Shown here piece by piece: positions 34,625-40,891 of a stretch of DNA of 40,891 nt. Below the pieces are notes generated by a model. That model did no database searches. It worked only from the letters and a program-made list of their open reading frames with translations, and was not told the DNA's origin. Both the position numbers and the translations under genes were made by a program. Positions within the stretch are counted from its first letter, which is position 1. Each line of letters opens with the position of its first letter. Source of the stretch: JBBRXJ01 sp038248505 (GTDB lineage Bacteria > Bacteroidota > Bacteroidia > Bacteroidales > JBBRXJ01); the NCBI GenBank assembly GCA_038248505.1, contig JBBRXJ010000022.1, positions 1-40,891 of the forward strand, written 5' to 3'.

Positions 34625-36082
34625 TTATCCCACGCTTCCTTCAAGCGTAATTTGCAAGAGTTTTTGTGCTTCAACGGCAAATTCCATAGGTAATTTGCTA
34701 AGCACTTCTTTAGCATAGCCATTTACAATTAATGCAATTGCATTTTCAGTATCAATACCTCTTTGGTTTAGATAGAATATTTGATCTTCCCCAATTTTAC
34801 TAGTACTGGCTTCATGTTCAACAACTGCGTTGTTGTTTGCCACTTCAAGATAAGGAAAGGTATGCGCGCCACAAGTATCACCAATTAACAAACTATCGCA
34901 TTGTGAATGATTTCTTGCACCTTGTGCGCCTGGACTAATTTTCACCAAACCCCTATAGCTATTGTTACTTACACCGGCCGAAATACCTTTTGAAACAATA
35001 GTGCTTCGGGTATTTTTTCCTATATGAATCATCTTAGTACCTGTATCGGCTTGTTGGTGATTGTTTGTAACAGCAACAGAATAAAATTCGCCTACCGAAT
35101 TATCGCCACGAAGTACACAGCTGGGATACTTCCACGTAACAGCAGATCCTGTTTCTACTTGGGTCCATGAAATTTTTGACGAATCGCCTTTACATAAACC
35201 GCGCTTTGTTACAAAATTATAAATACCACCACGCCCTTCCTTATCGCCAGGATACCAGTTTTGAATGGTGCTATACTTCACATCCGCACGATTATGCGCT
35301 GTAATTTCAACCACCGCAGCATGCAACTGATGCTCATCGCGCTGAGGCGCAGTGCAACCTTCGAGATAACTCACATAACTATCGTCTTCGGCAATTATTA
35401 AGGTTCGTTCAAACTGCCCAGTATTCTTTGCATTTATGCGGAAGTAGGTTGAAAGTTCCATAGGACAACGTACCCCTTTAGGAATATATACAAAAGATCC
35501 GTCACTAAATACGGCAGAGTTTAAAGCGGCAAAATAATTGTCTGTATAAGGAACTACAGAACCCAGATATTGTTTAACTAAATCCGAATGTTCTTTGATA
35601 GCTTCATTTAGAGGGCAAAAAATGACACCTACTTCACGGAGTTTATCTTTGAATGTTGTTCTTACCGATACACTATCAAGTACTGCATCAACGGCTACGC
35701 TTGCAACACCGGCAAGTTGTTTATGTTCATCTAACGGAATGCCGAGACGCTCGAAGGTACGTTTCAATTCTGGATCAATATCTTCGATACTCGTTGGGTT
35801 GGCACTTTGACGTGGTGCTGCATAAAAAATAATATCCTGAAACGATATCTCCGGAATATTCAAATGAGCCCACTCAGGCATCTTCATCGTTTGCCAATGC
35901 CTAAAGGCCTTCAATCTAAAATCAAGCATAAATTCAGGCTCCTCTTTACGTGCTGAAATTATTCGCACAATATCTTCATTCAGACCTTTTGGAATATATT
36001 CCGTATCAATATCACTTGTAAATCCAAACTTATAATCTGATTCTGTTATTGTATCTAATATTTTATCTGACTCGTTTTCCAT
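34625..36082 (-). CDS. sufB: Fe-S cluster scaffold subunit SufB
   Basis: The 485-residue length is normal for SufB, which with SufC and SufD builds Fe-S clusters in the cytoplasm. Motifs include YIPKGVRCPMELSTYFRIN and GCTAPQRDEHQLHAAVVE, and the core block CDSLLIGDTCGAHTFPYLEV, with the scaffold Cys404 followed by EHE (422-424) as in active SufB. The start is placed at MENESDKILDTITE. Unlike the usual sufBCDSE order, no sufC or sufD follows; the next gene on this strand is wbqC. The gene is divergent from sufS with a 326-bp gap. SufC and SufD should be encoded elsewhere. Confidence 0.95.
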   Translation of the reverse strand: MENESDKILDTITESDYKFGFTSDIDTEYIPKGLNEDIVRIISARKEEPEFMLDFRLKAFRHWQTMKMPEWAHLNIPEISFQDIIFYAAPRQSANPTSIEDIDPELKRTFERLGIPLDEHKQLAGVASVAVDAVLDSVSVRTTFKDKLREVGVIFCPLNEAIKEHSDLVKQYLGSVVPYTDNYFAALNSAVFSDGSFVYIPKGVRCPMELSTYFRINAKNTGQFERTLIIAEDDSYVSYLEGCTAPQRDEHQLHAAVVEITAHNRADVKYSTIQNWYPGDKEGRGGIYNFVTKRGLCKGDSSKISWTQVETGSAVTWKYPSCVLRGDNSVGEFYSVAVTNNHQQADTGTKMIHIGKNTRSTIVSKGISAGVSNNSYRGLVKISPGAQGARNHSQCDSLLIGDTCGAHTFPYLEVANNNAVVEHEASTSKIGEDQIFYLNQRGIDTENAIALIVNGYAKEVLSKLPMEFAVEAQKLLQITLEGSVG

Positions 36083-36408
36083 GTAATAATCTTAAATTAT
36101 GCTACTAAATAAATTTGATTTAATTAGTATGCATATGCTAAATTAGTTAAAAATTAGAAGGACTCAATGAGTAAAAACCGACAAGCTGACAATTATCATG
36201 AAAGAGACATAAGCAAACGAGCTGAATATACAGATTAAGGCAGATTTAGAAAATTTTCAATCTTTAAAAGTAATAGGTTGAAGCAGTAACCTATTTAGTT
36301 AATAAACAATAAAACATAGGGTAAATGTGTTTATTAGAGTATATATAAAGCTAGCTGAGAACGTATTAATAATTAGATCCTTTTTTGTATCTTTCCAAAA
36401 AAAAAATA
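36083..36408. other. Divergent control region between sufB and sufS
   Basis: The 326-bp gap is A+T-rich and should hold both suf promoters. TATCTTTC (36388-36395) is a near-match to the -7 box, 13 bp before the sufS ATG. A 23-codon ORF with an AGAAGG-like sequence before it runs at 36167-36238 on the plus strand; its coding status is unproven. I see no clear Iron-sulfur-responsive IscR-type operator. Confidence 0.4.
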
Positions 36409-37632
36409 ATGAGCGCATTTGATATAAATAAGATTCGTAGCGAGTTTCCTATACTTTGTACCCTTGTTCATAAGCAGCCATTAATTTATTTTGACAACGG
36501 TGCAACCTCTCAAAAACCTTTGCGAGTAATAAACAGAACTCAACAGCTGATGGCATTTGAGAATTCAAATATTCATAGAGGAGTTCATTTTTTAAGTGAC
36601 CAAATGACTCAGCAATATGAGTTGGCTCGTATAAATGTGCAGAAATTTATTAATGCAGAGTTTTCAGAAGAAATTATATTTACTAGTGGTGCTACAGAGT
36701 CTATAAACCTTGTAGCTTTTAGCTTTTCACAAAAGTTTTTACACAAAGACGAAGAGATTATAGTATCCGTAATGGAGCATCATGCCAATATTGTTCCTTG
36801 GCAAATGGCTTGTGAGCGTGTTGGAGCAAGACTCAGAGCTGTTCCGGTATTAGATGATGGAAGTCTTGATATGAAAGCATATGAAAGAATGTTTAATGAC
36901 AAGACTAAATTGGTAGCAATTACCCATGCCTCTAACGTGCTAGCAACCATGAATCCAGCTAAAAAATTGGTTGAAGTGGCTCATGCAAATGATGTAGTAG
37001 TTCTTATTGACGGCTCTCAATCAATACAACATGGCACTATTGATGTAAAAGACATGGACGCTGATTTTTTTGTTTTTAGCGGTCATAAAGTATATGGGCC
37101 AACAGGAATTGGTGTTTTATATGGTAAAAAGGCATGGCTTGATCGTTTGCCGGTATGGAAAACAGGAGGTGATATGGTTGATAAAGTAAGTTTTGAGAAA
37201 ACCACTTTTAATGCTTTACCATTAAAATTTGAGGCAGGGACAAGCAATTATATTGGAGCCATAGGACTCTCGGAAGCATTATCATTTTTAACTGATACCG
37301 GACTTGAGTGTATTTCGGCGCATGAGAAAACACTCTCCGCAGCACTCTTAAATACTTTACTTGAGTTTCCTGAAGTACAAATTATAGGTAATACCAGCGA
37401 TAGAGTTCCTCTCGTTTCATTTAATATAAAAGGAGCTCATTTTTATGATGCTGGCATGATATTAGACAAGATGGGTATTGCGGTACGAACAGGAACCCAT
37501 TGTGCACAACCACTTATGGCCCGTTTCGGTATAGAAGGATCCATTCGTGCCTCCCTTGCACTATACAATACTAAAGACGAAATATCCGTTCTAAAAGAAA
37601 AACTAAAAAAAGTCATCACTATGTTAGCTTAA
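36409..37632 (+). CDS. sufS: Cysteine desulfurase SufS
   Basis: SufS removes sulfur from cysteine with pyridoxal phosphate and passes it as persulfide to SufE. I use the ATG at 36409 (MSAFDINKIRSEFPIL, 407 residues) rather than the TTG 24 bp upstream. Landmarks are IYFDNGATSQKP, TSGATESINLVA, MEHHANIVPW with His124, the PLP-binding Lys227 in VFSGHKVYGPTG, and the persulfide Cys365 in RTGTHCAQPLM. The group II signature is complete. It starts the plus-strand run sufS-sufE-sufT, 62 bp before sufE. Confidence 0.95.
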   Translation: MSAFDINKIRSEFPILCTLVHKQPLIYFDNGATSQKPLRVINRTQQLMAFENSNIHRGVHFLSDQMTQQYELARINVQKFINAEFSEEIIFTSGATESINLVAFSFSQKFLHKDEEIIVSVMEHHANIVPWQMACERVGARLRAVPVLDDGSLDMKAYERMFNDKTKLVAITHASNVLATMNPAKKLVEVAHANDVVVLIDGSQSIQHGTIDVKDMDADFFVFSGHKVYGPTGIGVLYGKKAWLDRLPVWKTGGDMVDKVSFEKTTFNALPLKFEAGTSNYIGAIGLSEALSFLTDTGLECISAHEKTLSAALLNTLLEFPEVQIIGNTSDRVPLVSFNIKGAHFYDAGMILDKMGIAVRTGTHCAQPLMARFGIEGSIRASLALYNTKDEISVLKEKLKKVITMLA

Positions 37633-37694
37633 CAAAAAACATCATATTCATATATGAGTGACATCGGCCTCTTATATATGTCATAACATAAACT

Positions 37695-38117
37695 ATGCAA
37701 ACTATAAATTCCATACAAGACCAAATTATAGAAGACTTCGCGCTTTTTGAAGACTGGATGCAGAAATACGAATACCTGATACAGTTTGGAAAAAATCTTC
37801 AATTAATAGACCCAGCTTATCGCACCGATGATTATCGTATAAACGGTTGTCAGTCGAATGTTTGGGTTAAATCGGAATTTCGTGATGGGCATATTTTTTT
37901 ATCTGCCGACAGTGATGCCATAATAACCAAAGGAATAATTTCGCTACTTCTTCAAGTACTATCAGGGCAAAAACCTGATGACATTGTAAATGCCGATTTG
38001 TATTTTATTGAAAAAACAGGATTAAGAGAAAACCTATCCCCTACCCGTAGCAACGGTTTACTCAGTATGATAAAGCAAATTAAAATTTACGCCCTTGGTT
38101 ATGTGGTGAAAAACTAA
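37695..38117 (+). CDS. sufE: Sulfur acceptor SufE
   Basis: The 140-residue protein takes persulfide sulfur from SufS and delivers it to the SufBCD scaffold. It shows the family pattern QIIEDFALFEDWMQKYEYLI, then LQLIDPAYRTDDYRINGCQS with acceptor Cys52, VWVKS, and GIISLLLQVLSGQKPDDI. No active-site residue is missing. The gap to the next gene is 18 bp, and it forms part of a three-gene operon by spacing. Confidence 0.95.
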   Translation: MQTINSIQDQIIEDFALFEDWMQKYEYLIQFGKNLQLIDPAYRTDDYRINGCQSNVWVKSEFRDGHIFLSADSDAIITKGIISLLLQVLSGQKPDDIVNADLYFIEKTGLRENLSPTRSNGLLSMIKQIKIYALGYVVKN

Positions 38118-38135
38118 AACCTAATCTCGTCCATT

Positions 38136-38465
38136 ATGTTACTCAATCCGAATACCAAACTCAACGATCTGCAGCGTGAAATTGCAGGTACACTCACCTC
38201 GGTATATGATCCTGAAATATCGGTTAATATATACGAATTAGGTTTAATATATGAGATTAATGTTGACAATGAAAATAATGTAGAAATTGTAATGACACTT
38301 ACATCGCCCAACTGTCCTATGGTTGACCAGTTGTATGCTGAGATTGAGATGAAGGTAGCAGCCGTTCCAACTGTAAAATCGGTAAAACTCGAAATAACAT
38401 TTAATCCACCATGGGACTATGATCGCATGACAGATGAAGCCAAGCTTATGTTAGGTTTACTATAA
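38136..38465 (+). CDS. SufT/MIP18-family (DUF59) Fe-S assembly protein
   Basis: The 109-residue protein has the MIP18 features: YDPEISVNIYELGLIYEI with the conserved Asp-Pro-Glu (25-27), TLTSPNCPMVDQLYAEI with the conserved Cys60, and PPWDYDRMTDEAKLMLGLL at the end. Proteins of this family help mature Fe-S proteins and are usually linked to suf genes. It lies 18 bp after sufE, as the third gene of the run, and its placement supports that role. Confidence 0.92.
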   Translation: MLLNPNTKLNDLQREIAGTLTSVYDPEISVNIYELGLIYEINVDNENNVEIVMTLTSPNCPMVDQLYAEIEMKVAAVPTVKSVKLEITFNPPWDYDRMTDEAKLMLGLL

Positions 38466-38603
38466 TAAATTTATCAGAATTTGTTTTTTATACTTTGTAG
38501 GACTAAGAGTACGTTCCGTAATAGCATTTGCCGATAGGCCACTATAAAAAAAAGCGACAAAAGTCTGAATGATCGATTTATACAACACTATTTGCAAAAT
38601 ATC

Positions 38604-39212
38604 ATGAAAACGTTTCTATTCCTAACACTGGTCTTCATCTCATGTACACAAGCACAAAATAAATCTAAAATTATGGACTCACAAATGGAAATTGCTACTT
38701 TTGGCGGAGGCTGCTTTTGGTGTACAGAGGCTCTCTTTGAGAATTTAAAAGGAGTTGTAAAAGTTGAATCAGGCTATTCAGGAGGCCAAGTTAACAATCC
38801 AACATACAAAGAGGTTTGTACGGGAAATACAGGTCATGCCGAAGTCATTCAAATTACATTTGACTCAAGCCTTATAGAATATAAAAGTCTTTTAGAAGTA
38901 TTTTTTAAAACACACGACCCAACAACATTAAACAGACAAGGAAATGATGCAGGCAACCAATACCGATCCGTTATTTTTTGGCATAATGAAAAACAGCGCA
39001 TTACAGCCGAAGAAGTTAAAAATGCACTCAACACCTCAGGCGCATGGGATAAATCGATTGTAACTGAAATTAGCCGCCTTAATATCTTTTTTAAAGCCGA
39101 AGACAACCATCAGAACTATTACAATGAGAATAAAAATCAGCCCTATTGTACATATGTTATACAACCCAAGCTTGAAAAGTTTGAAAAGGTCTTTAAGGAT
39201 AAATTGAAATAA
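38604..39212 (+). CDS. msrA: Peptide methionine sulfoxide reductase MsrA, lipoprotein form
   Basis: MsrA reduces the S form of methionine sulfoxide in proteins. I choose the ATG at 38604 (MKTFLFLTLVFISC, 202 residues). The lipobox FISC makes Cys14 the likely lipidated residue, so this copy repairs exported proteins rather than cytoplasmic ones. The catalytic block is FGGGCFWCTEALFENLKGV with Cys37; GYSGGQVNNPTYKEVCTGNT, HAEVIQITFD, HDPTTLNRQGNDAGNQYRS and the resolving-region NQPYCTYVI follow. There is no MsrB domain fused. It sits 138 bp after the suf run and could be a separate unit. Confidence 0.94.
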   Translation: MKTFLFLTLVFISCTQAQNKSKIMDSQMEIATFGGGCFWCTEALFENLKGVVKVESGYSGGQVNNPTYKEVCTGNTGHAEVIQITFDSSLIEYKSLLEVFFKTHDPTTLNRQGNDAGNQYRSVIFWHNEKQRITAEEVKNALNTSGAWDKSIVTEISRLNIFFKAEDNHQNYYNENKNQPYCTYVIQPKLEKFEKVFKDKLK

Positions 39213-39555
39213 TCTGTATAGTTAAATAACTTAATGCCCTTAGTGGTTTTCTTCATTAGCACATCAGTTTTTTTTAACTTCAAATTAGGTATAATAGACA
39301 AAATGGTTGCATCATTTAACCCAAATTTCAAGACGTTTTGTTAAGTAGACTAAAATATCTAACTTGCTTAGGCAGCATGTAAAGCCTATGTTTAAAAGGT
39401 GATTATATCCCTCCCCAGATTTTGGTTGAAATGTAAAAGCCCTGTTCAAGCAGGGTCTTTGAAGACTTTATTGGTGATCCTTTATAAAGGAATCCCGTAT
39501 GGAATAATTTTAGTATCAAAAATACATTTCCTTGCTGTTTTAAACAAAAAAAAGT
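39213..39555. other. Region between msrA and the IS110 transposase
   Basis: The first 185 bp show nothing recognisable. From about 39399 the sequence is the likely noncoding left end of the IS110-family element. It contains the hairpin CCCTG (39440-39444) with CAGGG (39451-39455). In IS110-group elements this upstream end encodes the bridge RNA, so a remnant of it may lie here. I cannot locate the exact element boundary. Confidence 0.4.
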
Positions 39556-40230
39556 ATGAAAACGACAGAAGAAATGAAAATTATCAATCCACATGCAGCA
39601 GGAATTGATATTGGCTCCAAAAGTCACTTTGTGGCTGTTGGTCAGCAAGAAAAACAAGTTAAGGAATTCAATTTTTATTCAAGTGGCCAAGAAAAAATGA
39701 TATCCTATTTAAAAGAAAATGGGATATTAACCATTGCCATGGAAAGTACAGGCAAGTTATTGGCAGAGCTTGTTTCGAGTGCTTCAAGACGCTGGATTTG
39801 AAGTATTATTAGTTTCCGGAGCACAAACAAAAAACGTGAGAGAAAAAACCGATGTCAAAGATTGCCAATGGATTCAAAAGCTGCATTCACTAGGACTGCT
39901 CCGTAGATGTTATTTGCCGAGTGAACTCACTCAAAAGATTCGCACACTTTCAAGACACCGTCAATCTTTAGTTGAAATAGCAGCTTCCTTTACCAATAAA
40001 ATGCAGAAAGCTCTTCGATTAATGAATCTTCGGCTAGATGTTGTGCTGAATGATATTACAGGAGTTTCAGGCACAAAAATAATTGAAGCAATTCTTAATG
40101 GAGAAAGAGATGGTCTTGTTTTAAGTAAGTTGGCGGATCCCAGAGTTCGCAAATCCAAAAGTGAGATTACAGACGCTTTACAAGGACAATGGAACGACGA
40201 TTTGCTTGCTGAATCTTTTTTAATAATATA
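39399..40230 (+). mobile_element. IS110-family element, truncated at the right
   Basis: It includes a noncoding left end of about 155 bp and a broken transposase. The right end is missing: the transposase similarity stops at about 40215-40230 and the DNA changes to another gene on the minus strand. The left boundary is approximate, because IS110 elements lack long terminal inverted repeats. Confidence 0.6.
39556..40230 (+). pseudogene. IS110-family transposase, frameshifted and C-terminally truncated
   Basis: The first frame reads HAAGIDIGSKSHFVAVGQQE with Asp18 of the DEDD (RuvC-like) site and reaches MESTG, the second acidic motif. A single extra C at 39753 (ACAGGCAAG in place of ACAGGAAG) shifts the frame. 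The second frame continues SYWQSLFRVLQDAGFEVLLV, then KNVREKTDVKDCQWIQKLHS with the last two acidic residues, and GVSGTKIIEAILNGERDG, the start of the Transposase_20 domain. It stops near ESFLII, before the rest of that domain with its catalytic Ser. So the gene is dead twice over: shifted and cut. Confidence 0.88.
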
Positions 40231-40752
40231 TAAAGCTGCTCTTATACATATATTACATGCAGTCCCACTTGTATACTTAGAACCAATTTGAGTTGCGGTT
40301 TCAGCATCTGCGAGAATTTGTTCTATATGTATTTCAGTTTCCTCCTGCTCATCTGTTCCGGAATTTTCCCCAAACAGATATTCTTTCAAACTTCCAATCT
40401 TGCTAGCTTCATCATCAATAATAATTTTAAAGAGTTCCTTATTATCTTTGTTGTATACAAATCCATGCTGCCAATCTACTGACCCATCTTCAACGAAGAA
40501 TTGTTGATCATACGAATTGTAATCTGTCGGATCAAATGAATTATCTTCCGTCTTGGGTTTATAAATAAGCCTGATCTTTGCATAATCAATATCACCAATT
40601 TTGACGGAATTCGCAGTTAAAGTTCGTTCAACAGTTTTTGATTGCCCTTTTATTTTCACCTTATTACCATTTATACGCGCATTACGAAAAGTTTCCAAAA
40701 TTTTCAGAACGTTTTCACAATCATCGAACCAGCCAATGCACGGAAGGCTCAT
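40225..40752 (-). pseudogene. Gene fragment between two IS elements, with a CN-type motif
   Basis: The minus-strand frame begins MSLPCIGWFDDCENVLKILE (ATG at 40752), but it is also open upstream (FQAPT) into the IS3-like end, so the 5' end is uncertain. The middle is a mixed alpha/beta segment (VKIGDIDYAKIRLIYKPK, then DGSVDWQHGFVYNK). The last recognisable part is YTSGTACNICIRAALYII, after which the frame enters antisense IS110 sequence. A Thr-x-Cys-Asn opening followed by a helix is how NlpC/P60-type peptidase or amidase domains of secreted effectors often begin; Cys166 would be the nucleophile. The assignment is tentative. I do not recognise the full-length family. Confidence 0.5.
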
Positions 40753-40891
40753 TGTCGGTGCCTGAAATATGTTGACCGTTTTAAAGACTTAAAAAATCAT
40801 TTTAAACTGGAAAAAAATGGCAACAAGAGAAGAATTTAAACTTAGTGAATCAGAACGTCGGAAACGAGTTTTCAGCGAAGATTTTAAGAAA
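40753..40891 (+). mobile_element. IS3-family-like element, 5' end (cut by window edge)
   Basis: The stretch starting near 40753 (TGTCGGTGCCTGAAATATG, then TTGACCG) precedes a transposase-type ORF at 40817 and looks like the left end of an IS3-group element. The boundary is inferred from the end of coding quality in the minus-strand gene. The element continues beyond the window. Confidence 0.5.
40817..40891 (+). CDS. IS3-type transposase OrfA, N-terminal fragment
   Basis: The 25 codons read MATREEFKLSESERRKRVFS then EDFKK and run off the window. The segment RRKRVFSEDFKK is the usual lead-in to the OrfA helix-turn-helix of IS3-family transposases (R-x-F-S-x-x-F-K). No further domain is available. 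It is most likely the start of an orfA that would be followed by the DDE-bearing orfB. Confidence 0.65.
   Translation, partial: MATREEFKLSESERRKRVFSEDFKK

Noticed and set aside
39143..39331. 62-codon minus-strand ORF downstream of msrA
   Set aside because: It overlaps the msrA 3' end on the opposite strand, has no recognisable motif, and its composition fits A+T-rich noncoding DNA.
39961..40221. C-terminal extension of the minus-strand ORF across the IS110 transposase
   Set aside because: This part is antisense to recognisable transposase and does not look like protein sequence; the native gene stops at the IS junction.

Overview
The window looks like an environmental member of the Bacteroidota. 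It is strongly A+T-rich, start codons lack Shine-Dalgarno sequences, TAnnTTTG-type -7 boxes occur upstream of genes, and the content is typical of the phylum: a SusC-style TonB plug, OmpP1/FadL, WbqC, DUF6252-like and other lipoproteins, Mqo and SUF genes. Both ends lie inside insertion-sequence transposase genes (IS5-like at the left edge, IS3-like at the right edge), so the window may be a complete contig that broke at repeated IS copies.

Layout. 1-957: IS5-like end and a decayed istB. 958-5252 (minus strand): Fnr-like regulator, lipoprotein, cinA, pyrD and a small XRE regulator. 5253-6198: about 950 bp without genes, holding a cluster of TTACA-N2-TGTAA dyads and hairpins. 6199-10258 (minus): clpC with its terminator, and serA. 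10397-14822 (plus): GT-C/TPR membrane protein, gdhA, and two small ORFs that may be one frameshifted gene. 14978-15197: first copy of a MITE-like element; then a methyltransferase, a RES/Xre toxin-antitoxin pair (minus) and mqo (plus). 18625-25763 (minus): a tightly spaced run of lipoprotein, plug-only protein, GH2 glycosidase, Gfo/Idh oxidoreductase and chemoreceptor. 26196-27582 (plus): DEAD-box helicase and cold-shock protein. 27724-30601 (minus): lipoprotein, second MITE copy, proS. 30892-33853 (plus): low-complexity exported protein and OmpP1/FadL protein, converging on wbqC. 34625-39212: divergent sufB and sufS-sufE-sufT, then msrA. 39399-40891: broken IS110 element, a gene fragment cut by insertion sequences, and the IS3-like start.

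How the genes work together. Most of the window is housekeeping: pyrimidine and serine synthesis, nitrogen assimilation, proline charging, Fe-S assembly, malate oxidation, protein quality control and cold adaptation. The most unusual signals are the two MITE copies whose core is rearranged by a nested inversion, the dyad cluster upstream of the XRE gene, an intrinsic terminator for the porin gene embedded in the convergent wbqC coding sequence, a chemoreceptor in a glycosidase operon, a suf locus lacking sufC and sufD, and the IS-bounded gene fragment at the right end. No CRISPR array, tRNA or rRNA was seen.
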